Positions 32,107 to 40,302 of a stretch of 64,000 bases of DNA are shown piece by piece. The translations under genes were made by a program, and so were the position numbers. Each line of letters opens with the position of its first letter. Position 1 is the first letter of the stretch. This DNA is from RGIG8368 sp045540275 (GTDB lineage Bacteria > Verrucomicrobiota > Kiritimatiellia > RFP12 > UBA1067), in assembly GCA_045540275.1 (NCBI GenBank), contig JAZQGX010000250.1, positions 1-64,000 of the forward strand, in the 5' to 3' direction. The notes beneath the pieces were generated by a model. The model was not told where the DNA came from, made no database searches, and was given only the letters and a program-made list of their open reading frames with translations.

Positions 32107-33120
32107 TTAAAGACCTTCGTACCAGTCTTCTGCTTTTTTTTCATCGGCAACTGCGTTGTTTGAACCGTCTTTGATGGCGGCGGACGCGTTGGCGGGTTTC
32201 TCTTCGGCCGAATACATTCGCCCGGAAATTGCAATGTTCGAACCGTTGATTCTGACTATCACATTTGTGACGTCTGTCCAATCAAACTCAGTATGTGCGC
32301 AGATTGGTAGCTCATCCTCGGATGTGCCATCAGCAATGGTTATCGGTTTGGAAATTTTGTCAATCAGCTTTTTGCCCAGTACCGAACCGCGGCTGAGCAA
32401 ATGTGCTGGCGAAATTGACGGCATTGTGGTTCCGTCGTTGAACTTGAATTCGACCACGATGCTGTCGATAGTAATCGGAGAGGTGGAGTGGTTCGCAATC
32501 GAAAGTTCGGCATAGGCGACCTTGTGCGATGAATTGCCGTTGAAGAACGCGGTTTTTTTGCTCTCCGCCGGATGGGATCTGACGAGTATGCTGACACCGT
32601 CATCGGCATGCTTGCCAAGCCAGAAAGAAAGGGATTTCCGTTCCGTCTTATTCGTAACGCTTTGTGTGCTTTGCTCGATTTTCCGATTCATCGTAGCAAC
32701 CGCTCTGGCGGCAATTTTTTCAATGGGCGGTTTCGGTTTTTCTGTCGCGGTTTTCCGGTATTCCTTCACATGGAAGGTAATCAGCAGGGCCGCGACGACC
32801 AGACCGAAAAACACCTTCGCCGCATCTCCCCTCTCGGAGCGGCGCATAATTGAACACAGTCCAAGAAAGCAGGAGATCCCAGCTGGTATGCTCGACAGCC
32901 ACAGCGCCGACATCGGCAATGGTCCAGACGTCTCGTTGGTGATTATGTACACCGCTCCCAGCGCCAACGCTCCGATTGCCGCACTGATAATGCACAACGT
33001 AGGCCCGATCTGCGGTGAACGCGAGTTCGGGAATACGAAACTCCGCCGCCGGGAGCGTGATTGCTCCCGCCGGTGGTGGTGTCGGTGGTGGGCGTGACGG
33101 CTTGAGTGGTAGGTACCCAT
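32107..33120 (-). CDS. Membrane protein of unknown function with a His/Arg-rich N-terminus
   Basis: I recognise no family. The 337-residue product begins with a basic, histidine-rich cytoplasmic-type tail (HAHHRHHHRR within the first 20 residues, then RSRRR). Three predicted membrane helices follow at about residues 38-60, 69-92 and 99-117. A soluble domain of about 200 residues (roughly 140-320) has beta-strand character, including 'AYAELSIANHSTSPITIDSIVVEF', the style of an immunoglobulin-like or FxLYD-type fold. It lies between htpG (10-nt gap) and hexokinase (17-nt gap), so it is co-transcribed with a chaperone and sugar kinase. The His-rich tail could bind metal or acidic membranes. Function is unknown. 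Confidence 0.75.
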   Translation of the reverse strand: MGTYHSSRHAHHRHHHRREQSRSRRRSFVFPNSRSPQIGPTLCIISAAIGALALGAVYIITNETSGPLPMSALWLSSIPAGISCFLGLCSIMRRSERGDAAKVFFGLVVAALLITFHVKEYRKTATEKPKPPIEKIAARAVATMNRKIEQSTQSVTNKTERKSLSFWLGKHADDGVSILVRSHPAESKKTAFFNGNSSHKVAYAELSIANHSTSPITIDSIVVEFKFNDGTTMPSISPAHLLSRGSVLGKKLIDKISKPITIADGTSEDELPICAHTEFDWTDVTNVIVRINGSNIAISGRMYSAEEKPANASAAIKDGSNNAVADEKKAEDWYEGL

Positions 33121-33130
33121 TTTAATGCGG

Positions 33131-34999
33131 CTATTTCAGCATCAGCTTTCCGACAAGTTCGGCAAAGCGGCGAGGATTTTCAGGAACGCTGCCTTCCGCG
33201 ACCAGAGCCTGCGCATAGAGCAGATCGACGAAATCGCCAAGCTCCTGCACTTGATCGGTCTGAAGCGCGCGCATCTTTTCGATGACGGGGTGGTCGGGAT
33301 TGATTTCAAGAATCCTCATACGCTTGGGGACTTCCTGATTCATCGCCCGCATCATTCTTTCCATTGAAGGACTCATGGCATTTCCGTCCTCCACCAGTAC
33401 GCAGGGGGAGTCGGTAAGGCGTTGCGAGACCCGGACCTCTTTCACCGTTTCCTTCAATCGTTCCGCGATGAAATCGGTAAGCGTCTTGTATTCCGCGGCG
33501 GCTTTGTCGAGCTTCTTTTTCTCTTCCAACTTTTCTTCATCGCTGCCGATGTCAAGCTCGCCTTTGTCAATGGCAACAAGCTTCTTCTCTTTGAATTCTG
33601 GGATACGCTCGATTACCCACTCGTCAACCGGGGCGGTAAGGAACAATACATCGTACCCGCGCTTGCGCACAGCTTCTAGGTGTGGGGATTGACGCGCTTT
33701 TTCAAGATCGTCGGCCACCAGATAGTAGATGTTTTTCTGATTTGTCGCCATGGCCGTGATGTACTCGTCAAGCGTAATGGGTTTTGTCCCTTCGCTTTCC
33801 GCGGAGCCGAACATCAGCAGCTCTTTGATTTTATCGGCGTTTTCCCAGTCGGTGCAGACGCCTTCCTTTAGGATGCGTCCAAACACTTTGAAGAATTCGT
33901 TGTATCCGGCACGGTCGCTATCGCGCATCTGCTGAAATTCACCGAGCAGTTTGTTGACTATGCTGCTCTTGATCTTGCGGATGATCGCGTCGTCCTGCAG
34001 CATTTCACGCGAAACATTGAGCGGCAAATCCGAGGAGTCTACCACGCCTTTTACGAAGCGCAGATACGAGGGAAGCAGCAAATCGAGGTCGGCGCCGATG
34101 AAGACATTGCGAACATAGAGCTGAAGTCCGTATTTGCGCTCCGGCATGAAGAGATCGTAGGGAGCGCTTTTGGGAATGAACAGCAGCGCTTTGAATTCAA
34201 TGACACCCTCCACATTCATGTGGATGGTCCGCATCGGTTCTTCGTGGTCGTGGGAGAGATGCTTGTAAAATTCAGCATACTCCTCCGCTTTGATTTCGCT
34301 CTTCGGACGTTTCCAGAGAGCGGTTCGCGTATTGAGGGGCTCCTCGGAGTCGGCGGGCGTTTCCCCCTTTTCGCCGAGGCGGATCGGGTAGGCGATGAAG
34401 TCGGAATACTTTTTCACCAGTTCGCGGATGCGCCAGGCGTCAAGATATTCGGCGGCGTCCTCGCGGAGTTCGAGCACAATGGATGTGCCCGGCTTGCTGC
34501 GGGCGGCGGCCTCGACGGTGTACTCGCCATTGCCGTCGCTGGTCCATTTCAGAGCCTGGCTTTCGCCGCGCTTGAGCGTGATGACGGAGACGGATTTGGC
34601 GACCATGAACGCGGAGTAGAATCCGACGCCGAACTGGCCGATCATCTGCGGAATGTCGCTTTCGGAGTTTTTCTTCACCGCTTCCAGAAAGCTCTTTGTA
34701 CCGGAGCTGGCGATTACGCCGAGATTCTTGTCCAGCTCTTCGGCATTCATACCCATTCCGTTGTCGGCGATGGTGAGGATTTTGTCATCCTTGTCGAGAA
34801 TGATGTCAATCTTCCAATCCTCGCCGCTGGAGGCGATTTCCTTGTCGGTGAGCGCGGCATACCTCGCGCGGTCGATGGCGTCAGAGGCGTTGGAAATCAG
34901 TTCGCGGAGAAAAATCTCTTTTTTGGAGTAGAGTGAGTGAATTACGAGATTGAGCATCTGCTTAATCTCGGCTTGGAATGCAACAGTTTTCTTTTCCAT
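33131..34999 (-). CDS. htpG: Chaperone HtpG (Hsp90)
   Basis: Bacterial Hsp90, an ATP-dependent cytoplasmic chaperone dimer. The 622-residue protein has the GHKL ATPase motifs near the N-terminus (LRELISNASDAIDR, DNGMGM, GTKSF, GQFGVGFYSAFMVA), the middle-domain segments NVEGVIEFKALLF and YVRNVFIGAD, SSDLPLNVSREMLQ, and the C-terminal dimerisation region with 'QRLTDSPCVLV'. The open frame runs 43 codons further upstream, but that part is not HtpG-like and overlaps glgP. ATG 34999 has AAAGG about 8 nt upstream and gives the standard start (MEKKTVAFQAEI). It is 40 nt downstream of glgP on the same strand, probably in one operon. Confidence 0.95.
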   Translation of the reverse strand: MEKKTVAFQAEIKQMLNLVIHSLYSKKEIFLRELISNASDAIDRARYAALTDKEIASSGEDWKIDIILDKDDKILTIADNGMGMNAEELDKNLGVIASSGTKSFLEAVKKNSESDIPQMIGQFGVGFYSAFMVAKSVSVITLKRGESQALKWTSDGNGEYTVEAAARSKPGTSIVLELREDAAEYLDAWRIRELVKKYSDFIAYPIRLGEKGETPADSEEPLNTRTALWKRPKSEIKAEEYAEFYKHLSHDHEEPMRTIHMNVEGVIEFKALLFIPKSAPYDLFMPERKYGLQLYVRNVFIGADLDLLLPSYLRFVKGVVDSSDLPLNVSREMLQDDAIIRKIKSSIVNKLLGEFQQMRDSDRAGYNEFFKVFGRILKEGVCTDWENADKIKELLMFGSAESEGTKPITLDEYITAMATNQKNIYYLVADDLEKARQSPHLEAVRKRGYDVLFLTAPVDEWVIERIPEFKEKKLVAIDKGELDIGSDEEKLEEKKKLDKAAAEYKTLTDFIAERLKETVKEVRVSQRLTDSPCVLVEDGNAMSPSMERMMRAMNQEVPKRMRILEINPDHPVIEKMRALQTDQVQELGDFVDLLYAQALVAEGSVPENPRRFAELVGKLMLK

Positions 35000-35039
35000 T
35001 GGTTGACCTTTCACAAAAACGATTTGCAAGCCTGCGGGC

Positions 35040-37493
35040 TCAGAATTCGCACTTTTCAACGTGCCAGATGTCGCGGACGTACTCTTTGATGGTGCGGTCC
35101 GAGGAGAACTTGCCGGCTCGAGCGACATTCAGCAAAGAAGCGCGACTCCATGCCTTGCGGTCGCGATAGAGATTCTGCACCCGATCCTGGGCGTCGATGT
35201 AGGAACGCAAATCCTCAAGCAGCATGTAATAGTCGTTGAAATCGAGCAGCGACTGGATAATCGGGTCGAAGATTCCCGGCTCCATCAGGCAGAAGACGTT
35301 CTTCGAAATCATGTCGAGCGCCGCTTTGATTTCCGGATCGTTTTCGTACACGGAGCGTGAATTGTAGTGAGGGCGTTTCTCTCGCACTTCATCGGCGGTC
35401 ATGCCGAAGATGAAGATGTTGTCCTTGCCGACCTCTTCGTTGATTTCGACGTTTGCCCCGTCGAGCGTTCCGAGGGTTAGCGCTCCGTTGAGCATCAGCT
35501 TCATATTGCCGGTGCCTGACGCTTCCGTGCCAGCCAGCGAAATTTGTTCGCTGATGTCTGCGGCGGGGATGATGCGCTCGGCCAGCGAAACACGATAGTC
35601 GGGCATAAATACGACTTTGATGCGGTTGCGAACCTTTTCCGAATGGTTGACGGTATCGGCAACCGCGTGAATCAGGCGGATGATCCGCTTGGCCATCGCG
35701 TAGCCGGGTGCGGCCTTCGCCGCGAAGATGAAGGTGCGAGGCTCCATATCGAAGGTCGGGTCGGTGCAAAGACGGTTGTAGAGAATGATGATGTACAACA
35801 CAAGCAGCAGCTGGCGTTTGTATTCATGCAGACGCTTCACTTGGATGTCGAAAATCGAATCGGGCGAGACCTGAATGCCGAGACTGTCCTCGATGTATTT
35901 TGCCAACGCGGTCTTGTTTTCGCGTTTAACCGCACTGAACGCCTCGAGAAACGTTTCGTCGTCAACGTACTTTTCAAGCTTTTTAAGCTCGTCGAGATTG
36001 GTAATCCAGCTGGAGCCGATCTTTGATGAAATCAGAGAAGCAAGCTGCGGATTGGCTTTGAGCAGCCAGCGGCGCTGGGTGATGCCGTTGGTTTTATTGG
36101 TGAAATGTTCAGGGTACATCTCATAGAAGTCGCGGAAGAGCGATTCCTTGAGGATTTCGGTGTGTAAAGCGGCAACGCCGTTGACGGCGCAGGTGCCGAT
36201 GATGGCGAGATTCGCCATTCTGACCGAACGGACGCCACACTCGTCGATGATGCTCATTCGCGCCAGACGATCGACATCTCCCGGCCACATCGAGGAAACT
36301 TGACGCAAGAAGCGGGCGTTGATTTCAAATATAATCTGCATGTGACGCGGCAACAGCGCCTGCATCATCTCCAACGGCCATTTTTCCAGCGCTTCGGGCA
36401 GGATGGTGTGATTGGTATAGCCCATGCACGAGCGTGTGATCTGCCATGCGGTATCCCAATCCATCTTTTCTAGATCGATCAGAATGTGCATCAATTCGGG
36501 AATCGCCAGCGCAGGATGCGTTTCATTGAGCTGGATGAATGCTTTTTCCGGAAGCTTGCGCCAATCGGAATTATTGACACGGAATCTGCTCAGGACATCC
36601 TGAATGGAGCAGGAGACGAAGAAGTACTGCTGTTTGAGACGAAGTTCTTTGCCGGCATAGGTGTTGTCGTTGGGGTAAAGCACCTTGGTGAGATTTTCGG
36701 CGAGAACCTTTTTCTCCACCGCTTCAACGTATGACCCCTTATTGAACTCCTCGAGCCTGAATTCGTCATCGGCTTTCGCCGACCAAAGGCGCAGGGTGTT
36801 GACCGCTTTGCCGTAGCCGACGATGGGAAGATCGTACGGAACGCCCAGCACCTGATCGGCATCCAGCCAGTGCCATTCGGTTCGACCGTTGCTGGTTTCA
36901 CACTCGACCCGACCGCCGAACTGGACGATTTTTGTATGTTCGGGACGGCAGAATTCCCAGGGATAGCCATGTTTCAGCCAGTTGTCGGGTTCTTCAATTT
37001 GCTGTCCGTTGATTATCCGCTGGCGGAAAATGCCGTAGTCGTAGCGGATGCCGTAACCCATGGCGGGGATGTCGAGGGTTGACATCGAGTCCAGGAAGCA
37101 GGCGGCCAGACGACCAAGACCGCCATTGCCAAGGCCGGCGTCCGACTCGTAGTCGCGGAGCTGGTTCCAGTCGATACCGAACTCGTTCAGCGCTTCGGCC
37201 GACATATTCTCCATTTTGAGATTGATGACATTGTTACCGAGCAGCCGCCCGATAAGAAACTCCAGCGACATGTAATATACTCGTTTTACATTTTTTTCGG
37301 CATAGGTGTTTACGGTTTCCAGCCAGCGTTCTATAACACGATCACGCACGCAGTGGGCAAAGGAGGTATATTCATCCCGGGGCGTTATATCACCGCACTT
37401 GACCTGGGTGTAACGCATATGCCATGCGAAATCATCCTTAAGTCCTTCTACATTCATTTTGACACGACGGTCGCGTTTGAGTTTGTCACTCAT
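35040..37493 (-). CDS. glgP: Glycogen/maltodextrin phosphorylase
   Basis: This pyridoxal-phosphate enzyme releases glucose-1-phosphate from alpha-1,4-glucans. The 817-residue size is normal. Family landmarks include YYMSLEFLIGRLLGNN, DAGLGNGGLGRLAACF, RYDYGIFRQ, 'IQLNETHPALAIPE' and the phosphate/PLP region EASGTGNMKLMLNGALTLGTLDGAN, whose Lys binds the cofactor. I choose the ATG at 37493 because AAAAAGG is 9 nt upstream; a longer frame from 37526 lacks a ribosome site. It is the first gene of the minus-strand operon continuing through htpG, the His-rich protein and hexokinase. A plausible promoter lies at 37540-37568. Together with hexokinase it indicates glycogen or starch-type storage turnover. 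Confidence 0.95.
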   Translation of the reverse strand: MSDKLKRDRRVKMNVEGLKDDFAWHMRYTQVKCGDITPRDEYTSFAHCVRDRVIERWLETVNTYAEKNVKRVYYMSLEFLIGRLLGNNVINLKMENMSAEALNEFGIDWNQLRDYESDAGLGNGGLGRLAACFLDSMSTLDIPAMGYGIRYDYGIFRQRIINGQQIEEPDNWLKHGYPWEFCRPEHTKIVQFGGRVECETSNGRTEWHWLDADQVLGVPYDLPIVGYGKAVNTLRLWSAKADDEFRLEEFNKGSYVEAVEKKVLAENLTKVLYPNDNTYAGKELRLKQQYFFVSCSIQDVLSRFRVNNSDWRKLPEKAFIQLNETHPALAIPELMHILIDLEKMDWDTAWQITRSCMGYTNHTILPEALEKWPLEMMQALLPRHMQIIFEINARFLRQVSSMWPGDVDRLARMSIIDECGVRSVRMANLAIIGTCAVNGVAALHTEILKESLFRDFYEMYPEHFTNKTNGITQRRWLLKANPQLASLISSKIGSSWITNLDELKKLEKYVDDETFLEAFSAVKRENKTALAKYIEDSLGIQVSPDSIFDIQVKRLHEYKRQLLLVLYIIILYNRLCTDPTFDMEPRTFIFAAKAAPGYAMAKRIIRLIHAVADTVNHSEKVRNRIKVVFMPDYRVSLAERIIPAADISEQISLAGTEASGTGNMKLMLNGALTLGTLDGANVEINEEVGKDNIFIFGMTADEVREKRPHYNSRSVYENDPEIKAALDMISKNVFCLMEPGIFDPIIQSLLDFNDYYMLLEDLRSYIDAQDRVQNLYRDRKAWSRASLLNVARAGKFSSDRTIKEYVRDIWHVEKCEF

Positions 37494-37539
37494 TTCATTG
37501 CACCTTTTTAAATTTGTTTCACTCATAAATTGAGCGATT

Positions 37540-37568
37540 ATTATGTCAAATCTCTACATTTTTTTCAA
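37540..37568 (-). promoter_or_regulatory. Candidate sigma-70 promoter of the glgP operon
   Basis: Read on the minus strand, TTGAAA (37563-37568) and CATAAT (37540-37545) are spaced by 17 bp, matching the -35 and -10 consensus at 4 and 5 of 6. A second TTGACA overlaps the spacer but would need a poor -10. The leader would be about 40 nt to the glgP start at 37493. Confidence 0.5.
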
Positions 37569-37768
37569 TTCTGAAATTAGAAAACGGCGGATAGTGGGCG
37601 TTGCTGAATATCTTTTTCCCTTCCTGTCAGATGTCGTCATATCCTTCGGGATATCACATCGGCAGTAACCTGTGCGTGTCAGGAAATGCGGGAGCGCCGA
37701 AGCGAAATTAGGATTTGAACAAATGGATTTCAGGAGCGTGGCAATCAATGCGATGGGGGGTAAACCAA

Positions 37769-37801
37769 AACCGGAGACGTGCAAACTACACGTCTCCGGT
37801 T
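37769..37801 (-). terminator. Rho-independent terminator of the exopolysaccharide operon
   Basis: A 13-bp perfect stem (AACCGGAGACGTG at 37769-37781 with its complement at 37789-37801) encloses a 7-nt loop. Read on the minus strand it lies 36 nt after the Wzc-like stop and is followed by the T-rich tract TTTTGGTTTA. No gene ends here on the + strand. Confidence 0.8.
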
Positions 37802-37837
37802 CCATAGTCGCTAGGCGTCTATGCCGCACCGCTGGGC

Positions 37838-40288
37838 TTAATCGTCATCAGTCATCGAAATGTCGACAACATCCTGTTTTTCGGTGTGTTTCGGAACCAA
37901 ATCGTCGTTTCTGACGTCATCAGGGGTTGCGATTTTGTTTACGTTCTCTTTTACCGGGGATTCGTCTTCCGAATCATCGGAATTCTTCGGCGCGTAGGAA
38001 CCATAGCCGTTCTTTTCGCGATACCGATACGAATAAGCGTAGTTATATCGGTTGTACTGGCTGCGGTGTCCGATGTCCACGTCGTTGACGATTACGCCGA
38101 TGATATGCGCTCCGGCTTCGGAGAGCTGGCGAACCGCATGCTTTACCGCATGGAAGCGAGTCGTTTCAGGACAGCACATGATCATCACTGAATCAACCAG
38201 CGATGCCAAGGTCATCACGTCGCCAACCAATCCAAACGGAGGCGAGTCGACGATGATGTGATCATACTTTTCGCGCGCCCACTTGAAGAATTCAATCACG
38301 CTGTCGCTACCCATAATCATCGACGGGTTGATCTTGCTCGAGGCTCTCGATGCGATGATGGAAAGGTTGCTGTGCACATCGGAAATGACGGGCAGTTCGT
38401 CAAATTCCTCAACCGCATTGCGCATGAGCACATCTGCGAGCGATTTGTAATCTTCCCTTTTCAGGTTGAAAACATTGGCAAGACGCGGACGGCGCAAGTC
38501 AAAGTCGACGAGCAGCGTCTTCTGTCCCGACTGGGCATACGATTGCGCAATCGAACAGGAGGAGATGGTCTTTCCTTCGCCCGGCTGCGTGCTCATGCAC
38601 AGACAGACCTTCGTCATCGCATGATAGCGGGGGGAGTCAAGCAGGTTTCTCAAGCTCGCCACCATTTCGGCAAATTGCGAAAACTTGTCTTCCGAGACCA
38701 TGCGCGCGATCTCATGGCGCTTCTTGCGCCGGACGTGGGGGAATACCGCAAGCACCTTGAGGCGGAGACGCTCCTCAATATCGGCGATACCCACAATCTT
38801 GTCTTCGAGGTGATCAAGCATCATGACAAACAGAAATCCCAGCATCAGTCCGCCCATGACACCGGCCGGGAAGATGATCAACGGATTGGGGAGCACCGGT
38901 GTTTTGGGCAAAAACGCTTGCTCAACCGGTTTGATGATGGCGGTGTCTTCATCGGCGGCCAGCTGCGCTTCACTCGTTCTCGTCAACAATGCCTTGTATT
39001 GGATGTCGGCGACTTCGCGTTCGCGCTCCAGTTGCTCCACGCGCACCGAAGCGGAGTCGATTTTCGCCTCCAGTTCGCTCAGACGTTTCTCCAGCTGGTC
39101 CTGCTTGGGCGCGAGCTTTTCGCGTTGGCTCAAAAGCAGTGCAAGGTTCGCTTTGGCGGTTTCCAGCGCACGATAGACAACATCGGCGAATTGCTTGCGG
39201 TAGATTTCAACCTCTTTCTCCTTGACGCGCACGTCCGGATGGTTTGCGGTGTACCGGGCAAGCAGCGAGTTCTTTTCGGCGAGCGTATCCTGCAGACGGT
39301 TGTACGAATTGTTGATTTCGTGCGAGCTGGTTACTGCCGCCGGCAGCGAACCGAATTTTTCGGGCTCGCTTTGAATCGCCTCAAGCGTTTTTTTGAGAGA
39401 GTCGGCGATGTTGATCTCTCCTTCGAGCGTCAATAAATCGGCGGTGATTTTATTGAGCTTTTGCATGCTGGTTTCGCGCTCACGCTTCATCGTGTCAATC
39501 TGGTTGATCGAGTAGAAATCCAGCAATGCCTTGTCCGCTTGAACCAAATTGCGTTTCATCTGCTCCGTGGTGGCCGACAACCAGGCAACCGCAACCTCGG
39601 ATTCGTTTTTATTTTGATCGGAGGTTGAGGATTCCGCCACTTTGGCATATGCGTTTGCAAGGTCTGTGGCCATTTGCGGATCGGTCGAACGGATGGAAAT
39701 CTTGATCAAACGCGACTGGCGCATCAACTCCATCTCGGATTTGTTCAATGCTTGTGCCAATTGTTCGTCGGTGGCAATAGAGCTGGGATAATCGGCCCGA
39801 TACTGAGTGATGACCTGTTCAAACACCGCCCGCGAACGCAGCCGGGCAAGACGAGTGTTAAACATTTCCAGCATCGTAATCGAGGAGTCCATCTCAATTA
39901 CGGCTTTCGACAGCCCCGTATAGGTCGAGCCACGCATACGCATTTCAATAACAGCCGTCGATTCGTAGATTACCGGAGAAATCTTAAATACTGCATAGGC
40001 CAGAACAAAGCCGATAATCACGAAAACTAAAATCGTAACCCAGCGCTGGAGGCACACGCGAATGATTCGCATGATGGAAAATTGGCCGAACATCGAGTCC
40101 TCTGCGGACTGATTGCCCCCAACGGCGCCGCCGTAATAATATGCGGCTGAACCTCCGTACGCTGGACCTCCCCCATATAGCGGTTGCGAGTAGCTTGCCG
40201 GGGTTGATCCGCCGTAATAAATAGCGCGAGACGATCCTCCGCTGTAATATAGCGCACGGCCGCCGCTATTCTTTTTAGTACTGTCCAT
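37838..40288 (-). CDS. Wzc-like polysaccharide co-polymerase and bacterial tyrosine kinase
   Basis: The 816-residue inner-membrane protein controls chain length and export of an exopolysaccharide. An N-terminal Gly/Tyr/Ser-rich region (about residues 5-60) is followed by the first membrane helix (about 80-105), a Wzz-type periplasmic domain with long coiled coils (about 105-460), a second helix near residues 475-500, and a BY-kinase domain with STQPGEGKTIS (about 565-575), VDFDLRRPRL and IIVDSPPFG. A tyrosine cluster with about eight Tyr (about residues 742-768) follows, the normal autophosphorylation site. An acidic tail ends the protein. GGAG is 8 nt upstream of the ATG. The N-terminal Tyr-rich tract would also face the cytoplasm and is not usual for Wzc. 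It is the last gene of the operon before the terminator. Confidence 0.85.
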   Translation of the reverse strand: MDSTKKNSGGRALYYSGGSSRAIYYGGSTPASYSQPLYGGGPAYGGSAAYYYGGAVGGNQSAEDSMFGQFSIMRIIRVCLQRWVTILVFVIIGFVLAYAVFKISPVIYESTAVIEMRMRGSTYTGLSKAVIEMDSSITMLEMFNTRLARLRSRAVFEQVITQYRADYPSSIATDEQLAQALNKSEMELMRQSRLIKISIRSTDPQMATDLANAYAKVAESSTSDQNKNESEVAVAWLSATTEQMKRNLVQADKALLDFYSINQIDTMKRERETSMQKLNKITADLLTLEGEINIADSLKKTLEAIQSEPEKFGSLPAAVTSSHEINNSYNRLQDTLAEKNSLLARYTANHPDVRVKEKEVEIYRKQFADVVYRALETAKANLALLLSQREKLAPKQDQLEKRLSELEAKIDSASVRVEQLEREREVADIQYKALLTRTSEAQLAADEDTAIIKPVEQAFLPKTPVLPNPLIIFPAGVMGGLMLGFLFVMMLDHLEDKIVGIADIEERLRLKVLAVFPHVRRKKRHEIARMVSEDKFSQFAEMVASLRNLLDSPRYHAMTKVCLCMSTQPGEGKTISSCSIAQSYAQSGQKTLLVDFDLRRPRLANVFNLKREDYKSLADVLMRNAVEEFDELPVISDVHSNLSIIASRASSKINPSMIMGSDSVIEFFKWAREKYDHIIVDSPPFGLVGDVMTLASLVDSVMIMCCPETTRFHAVKHAVRQLSEAGAHIIGVIVNDVDIGHRSQYNRYNYAYSYRYREKNGYGSYAPKNSDDSEDESPVKENVNKIATPDDVRNDDLVPKHTEKQDVVDISMTDDD

Positions 40289-40302
40289 GGTTAGGCTCCA
40301 TG

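Larger units (their letters stand above)
37494..37837. other. 344-bp gap between glgP and the exopolysaccharide operon
   Basis: I see no gene here. A small minus-strand frame (37554-37829) has no ribosome site, overlaps the terminator hairpin and looks random. The right end holds a terminator hairpin (37769-37801) for the exopolysaccharide operon; the left end holds the glgP promoter. In between, at 37630-37660, a stem-loop can form: GATGT/ACATC plus ATATCC/GGATAT, capped on the + strand by the very stable UUCG tetraloop. It is not linked to a T-run. Confidence 0.7.

Noticed and set aside
34999..35128. 43-codon N-terminal extension of htpG
   Set aside because: Low-complexity Ser/Thr/Pro sequence that overlaps the glgP end; the standard HtpG start with AAAGG is at 34999.
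37554..37829. 91-codon minus-strand frame in the gap between operons
   Set aside because: It contains the terminator hairpin and has no ribosome site or family resemblance.
38258..39436. 392-codon + strand frame opposite the Wzc-like gene
   Set aside because: His/Arg/Gln-rich product without domains, opposite an intact kinase gene.
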